A DNA stretch of 64,000 nt, taken from positions 1,355,001 to 1,419,000 of the forward strand of contig NZ_CP017147.1 of the NCBI RefSeq assembly GCF_001741865.1, given 5' to 3'. Positions 51,006-59,932 of this stretch are shown here, in pieces. This DNA comes from Bosea vaviloviae. GTDB taxonomy: Bacteria; Pseudomonadota; Alphaproteobacteria; Rhizobiales; Beijerinckiaceae. The notes under the pieces were generated by a model. The model worked only from the letters and a program-made list of their open reading frames with translations, had not been told where the DNA came from and made no database searches. The position numbers and the translations under genes are program-made. How positions within the stretch are numbered: position 1 is the stretch's first letter; each line of letters begins with the position of its first letter.

Positions 51006-51072
51006 TTGACAGATGCTGCTCATCTTTGCAACTGATCAACCTATCAGATAAGTTTAATGCCTCAGATAAGTT
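51006..51072. promoter_or_regulatory. Divergent control region with TTGACA and paired TCAGATAAGTT boxes
   Basis: A plus-strand TTGACA lies at 51006-51011. An inverted pair CTGAT-N6-ATCAG spans 51032-51047. The 11-bp direct repeat TCAGATAAGTT occurs at 51044-51054 and 51062-51072, 18 bp apart. They are candidate operators for the adjoining GntR/FCD regulator. I could not place a convincing -10. Confidence 0.5.
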
Positions 51073-51099
51073 CAGTGTCCTGGGGAGGACAGCGCCGCC

Positions 51100-52224
51100 A
51101 TGACGGCAAGCCGCATCACGCAGATCATCGCGCATCCCTTGCGCGCCACGCTTGCCAAGGTGCAGCGCACCTCGCAGGGCGACTATCCCGCCATCGAGCT
51201 TGTCGTTGTCGAGGTCGTGACCAGCGACGGCGTGGTGGGGTTCGGCGAGGCCTTGGCGCGGCGCGGCGCGGCCGGCTATGCGCGATTGATCGAGGAGGTG
51301 CTCGGCCCCCGCCTGATCGGCAAGGACCCGGCCGATCGGCGCGCGCATTGGAAGGCGATGCGTGCTGCGCTTTCCGGCCGCCCCGGCGGGCAACTGGTCG
51401 AGGCGATCGCGGGCATCGACATCGCGCTCTGGGACATCGCCGGCAAACAGGCCGGCCTGCCGGTCCACAAGCTGCTCGGTGGCATCGGGCGCATGCAGGT
51501 CGCGGCCTATGCCTCTTCGATCAACTGGCTCGACGACGCGACGGTCGAGGCGGAGGTCGCTGCTGCGCTGAAAGCCGGTTTCCGTGAGATCAAGGTCAAG
51601 CTTGGCCACCCGCTGAAGGATGCGATCGCCAGGGCGCGGTTCATCCGCAAGCTCGCGGGCGACGACATCGCCCTCTATGTCGACGCCAATTGGGCCTATG
51701 ACGTCGATGACGCGCTGGTCGTCGGCCGGGCGCTGGCCGATCTCGGCTATGGTTTCTTCGAGGAACCGATCGCGCCGCATGATCGCGAGGGCTATCGTCG
51801 GCTCGCCCAGCATCTGCCGATCAGGCTCGCGGCGGGCGAAAGCGACTATGTCGCCTCCGAGGCGCTGATCATGCTGCAGGACCGTTCGCTGGGACTGATC
51901 CAGCCCGATGTGACGCGCTCGGGCGGCATCACCGAGACCTGGCGCATCGCGGAACTCGCCGCTGCCTTCAACACGGCTTACGCCCCCCATGTCGGCTGGT
52001 CCGGCGCGATCTGCGTCGCCGCCAGCCTCCAGCTCGCAGCGGCCGCCGAGAGCTTCCGCACCTTCGAATGCATGGTCTATGAGAACCCGCTGCGCGATGC
52101 CTTCACGCATCCCGTGGTCGGCGAGGGCTCTCAGCTTATCGATGGCAAGCTCGCCGTGCCGCAGGGCCCGGGCCTCGGCATCGAGATCGATCGCGACGCG
52201 CTCAAGCGTTTCCGGATCGCCTGA
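51100..52224 (+). CDS. Enolase-superfamily enzyme (mandelate racemase / sugar-acid dehydratase type)
   Basis: A 374-residue enolase-superfamily protein. The N-terminal capping domain leads into a barrel with the KxK base motif IKVKLG (about 165-170). Metal ligands lie in YVDANWAYD, FFEEP and LAAGESDY, the dyad Asp in IQPDVTRSGG, and a general-base His in APHVGWSG. The Lys-plus-His arrangement matches the mandelate racemase/galactonate dehydratase branch, which removes a proton alpha to a carboxylate, most often for acid-sugar dehydration. The next gene (permease) overlaps its stop by one base. The acid sugar acted on is unknown. Confidence 0.85.
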   Translation: MTASRITQIIAHPLRATLAKVQRTSQGDYPAIELVVVEVVTSDGVVGFGEALARRGAAGYARLIEEVLGPRLIGKDPADRRAHWKAMRAALSGRPGGQLVEAIAGIDIALWDIAGKQAGLPVHKLLGGIGRMQVAAYASSINWLDDATVEAEVAAALKAGFREIKVKLGHPLKDAIARARFIRKLAGDDIALYVDANWAYDVDDALVVGRALADLGYGFFEEPIAPHDREGYRRLAQHLPIRLAAGESDYVASEALIMLQDRSLGLIQPDVTRSGGITETWRIAELAAAFNTAYAPHVGWSGAICVAASLQLAAAAESFRTFECMVYENPLRDAFTHPVVGEGSQLIDGKLAVPQGPGLGIEIDRDALKRFRIA

Positions 52225-53099
52225 TGACTGCACGCACGCCCCTTTCTGCCATCGCGCTGGTCGGCCCCGTCCAACTGATGGTCGGCGGCATCATCTTCCT
52301 GCCGGCGATCTACGTGTTCTGGCTCAGCCTGAACCAGTCCTCCTTCGGCCAGGCGGCGAGCTTCGTCGGCCTCGCCAACTACGTGAAGGTCCTGAGCGAC
52401 CCCTATTTCTGGCGCGCGCTCGTCAACACGGTGATCGTCGTCGCCGTGGTCGTGCATCTCGAATTGCTGCTTGGCCTCCTGATGGCGCTGTTCTTCGCCT
52501 CGGGCGTGCCGTGCCGCGCCTTCCTGCTCGCCATCGTGCTCGCACCCTATGCGGTCAGCGAGGTCTCGGCCGTGGTGATGTGGCGCTATCTGTTCGAGCC
52601 CGATGTCGGGATGATGAGCCAGATGCTCTCGTTCTTCGGTTTGCCGCCGATCGAATGGGCGGTGAAGCCGAGCCACGGCTTGTTCATGGTCTCGCTGCTC
52701 TCGATCTGGCTGCACCTGCCCTTCTCGTTCATCATCATCTACGCGGCCAGGCTCTCGATCCCCGGCGATCTCTACGAGGCCGGCGCGATCGACGGCGCCA
52801 GCAGTTGGACGGCGTTTCGCCGCATCACCTTGCCGCTCCTCATGCCGGCCCTGCTGATCGCGGCTTTGTTCCGCTACATCTTCGCCTTCCGGCTGTTCTC
52901 CGAGGTCTGGCTGATGACCGGTGGCGGGCCGGCGCGCACCACCGAGGTGCTGGCGGTCTATCTCTATCTCGAGGCCTTTCGTTACAACGCCTTCGGCTCG
53001 GCTGCCGCCACGGGCTGGCTGCTCGTGCTCGCCTCGCTCCTGCTCGCGCTGTTCTATCTGCGCCGGCTCTACAGGGAGATGTTCGGCAAGCATGTCTAA
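52224..53099 (+). CDS. Sugar-type ABC importer permease (MalF-like)
   Basis: A 291-residue permease with about six helices, the first being LMVGGIIFLPAIYVFWLSLN. The ATPase-contact loop YEAGAIDGASSWTAFRRITL (about 191-210) is a clear EAA motif. It overlaps the enolase-type gene by one base and the next permease by 8 bp. No ATPase gene is present in this module; GlpS and GlpT (2559-4764) belong to a different, specific importer, so a shared MsmK/UgpC-type ATPase elsewhere in the genome is the likely partner. Confidence 0.9.
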   Translation: MTARTPLSAIALVGPVQLMVGGIIFLPAIYVFWLSLNQSSFGQAASFVGLANYVKVLSDPYFWRALVNTVIVVAVVVHLELLLGLLMALFFASGVPCRAFLLAIVLAPYAVSEVSAVVMWRYLFEPDVGMMSQMLSFFGLPPIEWAVKPSHGLFMVSLLSIWLHLPFSFIIIYAARLSIPGDLYEAGAIDGASSWTAFRRITLPLLMPALLIAALFRYIFAFRLFSEVWLMTGGGPARTTEVLAVYLYLEAFRYNAFGSAAATGWLLVLASLLLALFYLRRLYREMFGKHV

Positions 53100-53928
53100 A
53101 CCTCCCTCCCTCCTTCGCGCGGCCCTGAAGCTGCTGGGCGTCCTCGTCATCGTCGCCTGGTCGGTCCTGCCGATCGCCCTGATCGCGATGTCCTCCTTCA
53201 AATCGGACCGCGATATCTTCTCGCTGACCTCGCGTTTCAGCTTCGCGCCGACATTGGCGAATTACGAACTGCTCTGGAGCCGCTGGGGCGACTTCTTCTT
53301 CGGGCTCTGGAACAGCTTCATCGTCACGGTCGGCGCAACCGTGCTCGCCGTTCTGGTCTCGTTGCTCGCGGGCTTCGCCTATTCGCGCCATGCCTCGAAG
53401 GGCCTGCAGGCCAGCGCCTTCTTCCTGATCTTCATCCGCCTGATCCCGCCGATCGTGATCACGCTGCCGCTGTTTCCGGTGGTGAACTGGCTCGGGCTCA
53501 ACGACACGCATCTGATCCTGATCGTGCTCTACGCGACCTTCTTCGTCTCGCTCGGCACCATCGTGATGCGCACCTTCATCGACCAGATCCCGCGCGAGCT
53601 CGACGAGGCGGCGATGATCGACGGCGCTTCGCAGATGCAGATCGTCTGGCGCGTCATCCTGCCGATGGCGGCCCAGGGCATGCTCGCGGTCGCGGTCTTC
53701 GTCATCGTCTATGCCTGGAACGAGTTCCTCTTCGCCTTCATCTTCACCACCACCAAGGCCAAGACCGCGCCTTTGGTGATCTCGGAGATGATCGGCGCGG
53801 TCGAGGGTGTCGAATGGGGCGTGCTCTTCGCCGCCTCGACCGTCCAGCTCCTGCCGGTGCTCGCCTTCGTCATCCTCATGCAGAAGCATCTCGTCGCCGG
53901 CCTGACGGCCGGCGCAGTGAAGGGGTAG
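53092..53928 (+). CDS. Sugar-type ABC importer permease (MalG-like)
   Basis: A 278-residue permease with a first helix LLGVLVIVAWSVLPIALIAM followed by SSFKSDRDIFS, typical of MalG-type proteins. The ATPase-contact loop is LDEAAMIDGASQMQIVWRVI. ATG 53092 overlaps the preceding permease by 8 bp and gives standard length. The stop is followed 6 bp later by an unrecognised gene, so the operon continues without an ATPase. Confidence 0.9.
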   Translation: MSKPPSLLRAALKLLGVLVIVAWSVLPIALIAMSSFKSDRDIFSLTSRFSFAPTLANYELLWSRWGDFFFGLWNSFIVTVGATVLAVLVSLLAGFAYSRHASKGLQASAFFLIFIRLIPPIVITLPLFPVVNWLGLNDTHLILIVLYATFFVSLGTIVMRTFIDQIPRELDEAAMIDGASQMQIVWRVILPMAAQGMLAVAVFVIVYAWNEFLFAFIFTTTKAKTAPLVISEMIGAVEGVEWGVLFAASTVQLLPVLAFVILMQKHLVAGLTAGAVKG

Positions 53929-53934
53929 AAACCA

Positions 53935-54834
53935 ATGACCTCACCCAATTCGCAGCTCGACGACATGCGCCGCGCCATCCGCGAGGCCGATCCGCAATTA
54001 AGCCGCTTCGATCCGTTGCCGCGCATCATCTGCCTCGATGATTTCGACCGCGGCATGTGTGGCTGGACCCAGCTCGTCGGCAATTACGAGCACTCGCTCG
54101 ACGCGATGCTGCCGGGCTATGCCCAGCACAGCCACGCCATGCTCTCGACCTTGCCGAACTGGGATTTCGGCTCGCATGGCGGGGTCGACGGCTCCTATGC
54201 GCTGAAGATCGCGACGCGGCCGAAGACAGGTGCGCAGAACGTCGCGATCAAGCGCCTGACCTTCCGCAAGGCCGGCCCGATCCGGCTTGAGACCTATTTC
54301 ACCTTCAAGCCGGAGGCGACCGAGCTCCAGCTCTCGGAGACCGACATCCGCTCCTTCGGCTTCCTCTACGATCTCCAGGTCGGCGACCAGCATGGTACGG
54401 GCGGCAACCGCGTGATGCCGCATCTGCGCTTCCTCAACGCCGAGAACGGCGTGCACCTGCAGAAATGGCAGTTCAAACGCGAGACGACGCCGATCAAGCC
54501 GATCGGCACGGCCGGCAAGACGATGACGCATTACCATCTCGCGCCGACCGACTGGGAGGACCTGCCCGGCGGCGAGCAGCGGCTTTGCTACAACGAGATC
54601 CCGACCAAGGTGAACTGGCACTATCTGCGCTTCGACTTCGACCTCGCGACGATGCAGGCGACGCGCTTCCAGGTGAATGACCGCGTCTTCGACATGTCGA
54701 CCTATGACTGCATCCGCATCCCGGCGATGAAGAATCTCTGGTGCATGCTGAATATCGGCTTCTTCGCCGAGACCGACACCGACAAGCGCGCCTTCGCCTA
54801 TCTCGATTCCGTCTGCCTGTCGGGAGACTTCTGA
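53935..54834 (+). CDS. Unrecognised protein linked to the sugar-uptake operon
   Basis: A 299-residue protein without signal peptide or membrane segments. I do not recognise a characterised family; it may belong to a domain of unknown function seen beside sugar importers in related bacteria. Its composition suggests mostly beta structure. The segment IICLDDFDRGMCGWTQLVGN (about 28-47) resembles the first strand of carbohydrate-binding jelly-roll or concanavalin-like domains, but I see no catalytic motif. It starts 6 bp after the permease gene, and its stop overlaps the next small gene (TGATG), so it is cotranscribed with the importer. A cytoplasmic sugar-binding or sugar-processing role is inference. 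Confidence 0.7.
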   Translation: MTSPNSQLDDMRRAIREADPQLSRFDPLPRIICLDDFDRGMCGWTQLVGNYEHSLDAMLPGYAQHSHAMLSTLPNWDFGSHGGVDGSYALKIATRPKTGAQNVAIKRLTFRKAGPIRLETYFTFKPEATELQLSETDIRSFGFLYDLQVGDQHGTGGNRVMPHLRFLNAENGVHLQKWQFKRETTPIKPIGTAGKTMTHYHLAPTDWEDLPGGEQRLCYNEIPTKVNWHYLRFDFDLATMQATRFQVNDRVFDMSTYDCIRIPAMKNLWCMLNIGFFAETDTDKRAFAYLDSVCLSGDF

Positions 54835-55169
54835 TGCTGCCCGAGAACCTCACCGCCATCGTCGCCCGCAACGAGATCTGGACAGGCGAGAGCGCGACCG
54901 AACCCTATGAGGCCGGCTGGGCGAAGGAGGCGATCGTCTTCGTCCGAGCGCTGAAGCCACCCAAGGGCAAACTCCCCAAGGCGCGCATCGAGATCTCGGC
55001 CGACGGCATGCATTGGGCTCCTGAGGGCTCGGAATTCGACCTGCCGGAGGCGGAGAACGCCGTGACCTTCCAGCGCGTCGCCCATTTCGGCAATTTTTTG
55101 CGTGTCGCGGCGTCCTTGCCCGCGGGGGCGGAGATCACCGTGCTGGTCAGCATGCACTTCAAGGCTTGA
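54834..55169 (+). CDS. Small unrecognised protein, coupled to the preceding gene
   Basis: A 111-residue soluble protein with no signal peptide and no motif I can name. It looks beta-rich, with repeated strand-like stretches (EAIVFVRAL, ARIEISADGMHWAP, EITVLVSMHF) that could form a small sandwich domain. ATG 54834 overlaps the stop of the preceding gene by one base, indicating coupled translation and perhaps a two-protein complex. It is the last gene of the enolase/permease operon and converges with a LacI gene 12 bp away. Confidence 0.65.
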   Translation: MLPENLTAIVARNEIWTGESATEPYEAGWAKEAIVFVRALKPPKGKLPKARIEISADGMHWAPEGSEFDLPEAENAVTFQRVAHFGNFLRVAASLPAGAEITVLVSMHFKA

Positions 55170-55181
55170 GGCCACGGCCTC

Positions 55182-56264
55182 TCACGGCAGGTTCTCGCGC
55201 AGGATGATCTCGGTGCGTGGGCTTGCCGTGCCGTGCAGGGCCGGCCGCCCGGCGCGCAGATTGGCGAAGATCGCGACGCAATCCATCAGCGCCGTCTGCG
55301 GATTCTGGGTGATGACCGCATCCATCGCGCCCTCGATGAGCAGGGCCCGCGTCTCCGCCGTCAGGCCATGGCCGACGAAGACGACCTCGTGCTGCCGGCC
55401 GGCCTCCTTCAGCGCCCTGGCGATGCCTTCGGGGCCGCCGCCGATATTGTAGATGCCCGCGAGATCGGGGTGCTGCGCCAGGAGGGTCTTGGTCTGGCGA
55501 TAATTTCTGGCCTCGTCGTCATGGCCCTCGCGCAGGCCGACGACCTCGATCGCCGGGAAGAGCTCCTCGAACAGATGCAGGAAGCCCATCTCGCGCTCTT
55601 CATGGGCGCGGTAGCTCAGGCTGCCGGCGATCATCGCGACCTTGGCGGGTTTGGCCCCGATGAAGCGGGCGATCAGGTAGCCGGCCGAGCGGCCAGCCGA
55701 GCGGTTGTCGAGCCCGACATAGGCGACGCGCCGCGTCTTGGCGATGTCGGAGATCAGCGTCACCGTCGGCACGCCGCGCTCGGCCAGCCAGTCGACCGCT
55801 TCGCGCACCGTCGGGTGCTCCAACGCCATGAAGGCGATGCCGTCGACATCGCGTCCGATGCGGCGCAGATGCTGGGCCAGTAATTCGGGCTTGAAGCTCT
55901 CGATATAATCGACGCGCGCCCGCATGTTGAACGAGGCGAGCTGGTCCTGAGAGCTGCCGATCAAGCGCCCGAGCATGCCGAGGAAGCGGTTCGTGCCGGC
56001 GGGGATCAGGAAGGCGAGACGCAAGGGCTTGAGCGCGCTGGCCGGCAGGGCGCCATCCATGACGTAGCCGAGCTCGCCGGCCGCCTTCAGGACGCGCTGC
56101 ACCGTGACCGCGCGCACGCCGGGGCGCTGATTCAAAACCCTGTCGACGGTCGCGCTCGAGACGCCGGCGAGCCGCGCCACATCGTCCATCCGCGCCATGA
56201 GTCGGCGGCGCGGCAGGCTCTCCGCAGCCTCGTCCATAGCGTTGTCATTCTGAGAGAGGGGCAT
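55182..56264 (-). CDS. LacI-family transcriptional regulator
   Basis: A 360-residue LacI/GalR repressor. The helix-turn-helix is MDDVARLAGVSSATVDRVLN (about 25-44) with the hinge helix following, then a periplasmic-binding-protein-like sensor (LRLAFLIPAGTNRFLGMLGR, GIYNIGGGPEGIARAL). The ligand site resembles ribose/erythritol-type regulators, though I cannot name the sugar. It is divergent from the TRAP operon across 117 bp and likely represses it. The 24-residue N-terminal extension before the helix-turn-helix is longer than usual; Met 22 or Met 25 are alternative starts. Confidence 0.88.
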   Translation of the reverse strand: MPLSQNDNAMDEAAESLPRRRLMARMDDVARLAGVSSATVDRVLNQRPGVRAVTVQRVLKAAGELGYVMDGALPASALKPLRLAFLIPAGTNRFLGMLGRLIGSSQDQLASFNMRARVDYIESFKPELLAQHLRRIGRDVDGIAFMALEHPTVREAVDWLAERGVPTVTLISDIAKTRRVAYVGLDNRSAGRSAGYLIARFIGAKPAKVAMIAGSLSYRAHEEREMGFLHLFEELFPAIEVVGLREGHDDEARNYRQTKTLLAQHPDLAGIYNIGGGPEGIARALKEAGRQHEVVFVGHGLTAETRALLIEGAMDAVITQNPQTALMDCVAIFANLRAGRPALHGTASPRTEIILRENLP

Positions 56265-56381
56265 TCAAATCCAATCAAAAACCATCAGAGAATGAGTTTG
56301 ACGGACCTCATCGGCAATTCCTATCGTTTTGGCAAGAAGACGACAATCAATCAGGTCGCAAGGCGATCCAGGGAGGATACA

Positions 56382-57413
56382 ATGACGTCATTGACCCGCC
56401 GCACGGTGCTGCGCACGCTTGCCGCCACGCCGGCCATTCCCCTCATCGGCATGCCCTTGATAGGCATGCCGCATATCGCGCGCGCCGCCGAGATCGAATT
56501 GAAATACGGCAACAACCTGCCGCTCAGCCATCCCTTGAACGTGCGCGCCGCCGAGGCTGCCGAACAGATCAAGGCGAAGACCAACGGCCGGGTCGAAATC
56601 AAGATCTTCCCCAACAACCAGCTTGGCGGCGACACCGACATGCTGAGCCAGGTCCGCAATGGCGGCATCACCTTCTTCACGCCGTCCGCGCTGGTGATCG
56701 CGACGCTGGTGCCTGTCGCCGCGATCAATGCGGTCGGCTTCGCCTTTGCCGATTACGACCAGGTCTGGAAGGCGATGGACGGCGCGCTCGGCGCCCATGT
56801 CCGCGCCGCGATCGCCAAGGTGAACCTCTTCGCCTTCGAGAAGATGTGGGACAACGGCTTCCGCCAGATGACGACATCAGGCAAGCCGATCGAGACCGCC
56901 AAGGACATGGCGGGCCTGAAGATCCGCGTGCCGGTGAGCCCGCTTTCGATCGCGATGTTCAAGGCGCTGGAAGCCGCTCCCGCCAGCCTGCAGTTCAGCG
57001 AGGTCTATTCCTCGCTCCAGACCAGGATCGTCGACGCGCAGGAGAACCCGCTTCCGATCATCCAGGTCGCCAAGCTCTATGAGGTGCAGAAGAACTGCGC
57101 CGTCAGCAACCATATCTGGGACGGTTTCTGGTTCATCGCCAATGGCCGCGCCTGGAACGCCCTGCCGGCCGACGTCAAGACGATCGTCAGCGACGCCATC
57201 AACGAGGCCGGCGTCAAGCAGCGCGCCGATATCAAGGGCCTCAACGAAACGGTCCAGGCTGATCTCCAGTCCAAGGGCCTCGCCTTCAACAAGACCAATC
57301 CCGATTCCTTCCGCGCCAAGCTGCGCGAGGCCGGCTTCTACAAGGATTGGCAGGCGCGCTTCGGGGACGAGGCTTGGGGGCTGCTCGAAGGCGCCGTCGG
57401 CAAGCTGGCCTGA
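56382..57413 (+). CDS. TRAP transporter substrate-binding protein (DctP family)
   Basis: A 343-residue DctP/TRAP binding protein with a twin-arginine-type signal (TRRTVLRTLAATPAIPLIGM; mature start near AEIELKYGNN). Family features include PNNQLGGDTDMLSQVRNGGI, the conserved Arg in GLKIRVP that binds the ligand carboxylate, and ENPLPIIQVAKLYEVQK. ATG 56382 has an excellent GGAGG site; an upstream in-frame ATG at 56292 lacks one. Within the signal peptide the five-residue block PLIGM occurs twice in tandem. TRAP systems import carboxylates, so with the downstream enzymes a sugar acid is the likely ligand. Confidence 0.9.
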   Translation: MTSLTRRTVLRTLAATPAIPLIGMPLIGMPHIARAAEIELKYGNNLPLSHPLNVRAAEAAEQIKAKTNGRVEIKIFPNNQLGGDTDMLSQVRNGGITFFTPSALVIATLVPVAAINAVGFAFADYDQVWKAMDGALGAHVRAAIAKVNLFAFEKMWDNGFRQMTTSGKPIETAKDMAGLKIRVPVSPLSIAMFKALEAAPASLQFSEVYSSLQTRIVDAQENPLPIIQVAKLYEVQKNCAVSNHIWDGFWFIANGRAWNALPADVKTIVSDAINEAGVKQRADIKGLNETVQADLQSKGLAFNKTNPDSFRAKLREAGFYKDWQARFGDEAWGLLEGAVGKLA

Positions 57414-57451
57414 GGCCGGCGCGTCGCGGCCGAGCGATGGAGAACTCAGTC

Positions 57452-59332
57452 ATGCATGGACACGCGGCGCTGTCGCCTGCGCCTCTCCCCGAGAAGGGCA
57501 TTGCGCATCTCGCCGGCAAGCTCGACCGTGCGGTCGGCGGCTTCGTCGAGGCGGTGGCGGCCGCGCTCGTCCTGATCGAGATCGTCATCCTCGGGGCGGG
57601 CGTGACGGCGCGCTATGTCTTCCACAAGCCCTTGATCTGGTCGGATGAGCTGGCCTCGATCCTGTTCCTGTGGCTGTCGATGCTGGGCGCGGTCGTTGCG
57701 CTCCGGCGCGGCGAGCATATGCGCATGACCGGCCTCGTCAGCCGTGTCGGGCCAGGGGCGCGCAGCCTTCTGGAGGCGCTGGCGATCACCGCCTCGATCG
57801 CCTTCCTGCTGATGATTTTGCCCCATGCGCTGGAATATGCCGAGGAGGAGCGGTTCATCGTCACCCCGGCGCTGGAGATCACCAATGCCTGGCGCGCGGC
57901 GGCTATACCCGTCGGCATGGGGCTGATGCTGCTGGCGGCGTGTTTCCGCCTGCTGCGTTTCGGTTCGCTCAGGCCTGTCCTGCTGGCGCTCGGCCTCACA
58001 GTTGCCTTCGTGCTGCTGTTCTGGCTTGCCGGCCCCATGCTGAAGCCGCTCGGCAAGCTCAACCTCGTGGTCTTCTTCGTCGGGGTGGTGGCGCTCAACG
58101 TCTTCTCCGGCGTGCCGATCGCCTTTTCCTTCGCGCTCGCCACCTTCGGCTACCTCGCGCTCACTACCGCGACGCCATTGATCGTCATGGTCGGCCGGCT
58201 CGACGAGGGCATGAGCCATCTCATCCTGCTCGCCGTGCCCCTCTTCATCTTCCTGGGCGCGCTGATCGAGATGACCGGCATGGCCCGCGCCATGATCCAG
58301 TTCCTCGCTTCGCTGCTCGGCCATGTCCGCGGCGGCTTGTCCTATGTGCTGGTCGGGGCGATGTACCTTGTTTCGGGCATCTCGGGCTCGAAGATCGCCG
58401 ACATGGCCGCGATCGCGCCGGTGCTCTTCCCGGAGATGCAGAAGCGCGGCGCCAAGCCCGGCGATCTCGTCGCCCTGCTCTCGGCGACAGGCGCACAGAC
58501 CGAGACGATTCCGCCCTCGATCGTGCTGATCACCATCGGCTCGGTGACCGGCGTCTCGATCGCCGCGCTCTTCACCGGCGGCATGCTGCCCGGTGTCGTA
58601 CTCGGCGTCGCGCTCTGCTTCGTGATCTGGTGGCGCTATCGCGGCGAGGATCTCAGCCATGTCGCGCGCTATTCAAAACGCGAGATCGGCAAGCTCGCTC
58701 TGGTCGCGCTGCCGGCCGTCTCGCTGCCTTTCGTCATTCGCGCCGCGGTCGTCGAGGGTGTGGCGACGGCGACCGAAGTCTCGACCATCGGTATCGCCTA
58801 TTCCGTCGTGATGGGACTTCTGGTCTATCGCCAGTTCGACTGGCGCCGGCTGCCGCGCATGCTGGTCGATACGGCCTCGCTGACGGGCGCGATCATCTTC
58901 ATCGTCGGTTGCGCCACGGCCATGGCCTGGGGCCTGACCCAGTCGGGCTTCTCGCAGGATCTGGCGAAGATCATGGCGGCCGTGCCGGGCGGAACCTGGG
59001 GCTTCCTGGCGATCTCGATCGTCGCCTTCATCATCCTCGGCAGCGTGCTGGAGGGTATCCCGGCGATCGTGCTGTTCGGGCCGCTCCTGTTCCCGATCGC
59101 CAAGCAGGTCGGCGTGCATGAGGTGCACTACGCCATGGTGGTGATCTTCGCGATGGGCATCGGCCTTTTCGCGCCGCCCTTCGGCGTTGGCTATTACGGC
59201 GCCTGCGCGATCAGCAAGATCAATCCCGACGAGGGCCTGAAATACATCTGGGGCTACATGCTGGCCCTGCTGATCGGCCTCGTCGTGGTCGCCGCCGTGC
59301 CGTGGATCTCCACCGGCTTCCTGAAATTCTGA
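57452..59332 (+). CDS. TRAP transporter fused DctQ-DctM permease
   Basis: A 626-residue membrane protein joining the small DctQ subunit (about 1-170; LVLIEIVILGAGVTARYVFH, KPLIWSDELASILFLWLSML) and the large DctM subunit (about 200-620; LNVFSGVPIAFSFALATFGY, SGSKIADMAAIAPVLFPEMQ, GAQTETIPPSIVLITIGSV). It has about 16 hydrophobic segments. ATG 57452 has GGAG 9 bp upstream; ATG 57437, five codons earlier, is the alternative. It follows the DctP gene by 38 bp, making a complete sodium-coupled TRAP importer. Confidence 0.9.
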   Translation: MHGHAALSPAPLPEKGIAHLAGKLDRAVGGFVEAVAAALVLIEIVILGAGVTARYVFHKPLIWSDELASILFLWLSMLGAVVALRRGEHMRMTGLVSRVGPGARSLLEALAITASIAFLLMILPHALEYAEEERFIVTPALEITNAWRAAAIPVGMGLMLLAACFRLLRFGSLRPVLLALGLTVAFVLLFWLAGPMLKPLGKLNLVVFFVGVVALNVFSGVPIAFSFALATFGYLALTTATPLIVMVGRLDEGMSHLILLAVPLFIFLGALIEMTGMARAMIQFLASLLGHVRGGLSYVLVGAMYLVSGISGSKIADMAAIAPVLFPEMQKRGAKPGDLVALLSATGAQTETIPPSIVLITIGSVTGVSIAALFTGGMLPGVVLGVALCFVIWWRYRGEDLSHVARYSKREIGKLALVALPAVSLPFVIRAAVVEGVATATEVSTIGIAYSVVMGLLVYRQFDWRRLPRMLVDTASLTGAIIFIVGCATAMAWGLTQSGFSQDLAKIMAAVPGGTWGFLAISIVAFIILGSVLEGIPAIVLFGPLLFPIAKQVGVHEVHYAMVVIFAMGIGLFAPPFGVGYYGACAISKINPDEGLKYIWGYMLALLIGLVVVAAVPWISTGFLKF

Positions 59333-59365
59333 CCCTTCACCGCTCTTCGAACGCGAGGCATTCCC

Positions 59366-59905
59366 ATGAGCCGCTTCTTCGGCCAGATCCGCCAGGCTGG
59401 CTATGTCGTCCCCGATATCGAGGCGGCGATGGACTATTGGAGCCGTGTCCTCGGCGTCGGACCGTTCTTCTACAACCCGAAGGTTCCGATCAAAAACTAC
59501 CGCTACAAGGGTGAGAGCTACGAGCCGCATAATTCGGTCGCGCTGGCCAATTCCGGGCCGCTCCAGATCGAACTGATCCAATGCCGCAACGATGTGCCCT
59601 CGATGTATCGCGACTTCACCCAAGCCGGGCATAGCGGCCTGCAGCATGTCGCCTATTGGACCGACAGCTATGATGCCGATCTCGAACGCCTGATCGCGCA
59701 GGGCTTCAAGCCGGTGATGTCAGGCGAAGTCGGCGAACGCGGCCGCTTCATCTATTTCGACACGCATTACCACCCCGGCACCGTGATCGAGCTGTCGGAG
59801 GTCGCCGGCCCCAAGGGCGAGATGTTCCGCCTGATCCGCGAGGCCGCCGAGAGTTGGGACGGCAAGGATCCCGTGCGTCCATTCCCCGATCTCAGCAAGC
59901 TCTGA
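59366..59905 (+). CDS. VOC (glyoxalase/dioxygenase-fold) family protein
   Basis: A 179-residue VOC protein with two beta-alpha-beta modules. The opening RQAGYVVPDIEAAMDYWSRV has Tyr where many members place the first metal-ligand histidine. Remaining probable ligands are Glu in QIELIQ, His in GLQHVAYW and Glu in TVIELSE. VOC enzymes include isomerases, epimerases and lyases, so an epimerase or isomerase step on the imported sugar acid is plausible, but sequence does not settle it. It lies 33 bp after the TRAP permease gene. Confidence 0.8.
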   Translation: MSRFFGQIRQAGYVVPDIEAAMDYWSRVLGVGPFFYNPKVPIKNYRYKGESYEPHNSVALANSGPLQIELIQCRNDVPSMYRDFTQAGHSGLQHVAYWTDSYDADLERLIAQGFKPVMSGEVGERGRFIYFDTHYHPGTVIELSEVAGPKGEMFRLIREAAESWDGKDPVRPFPDLSKL

Positions 59906-59932
59906 GGGCCGGACGGCGAGACGGCGCCTTCC

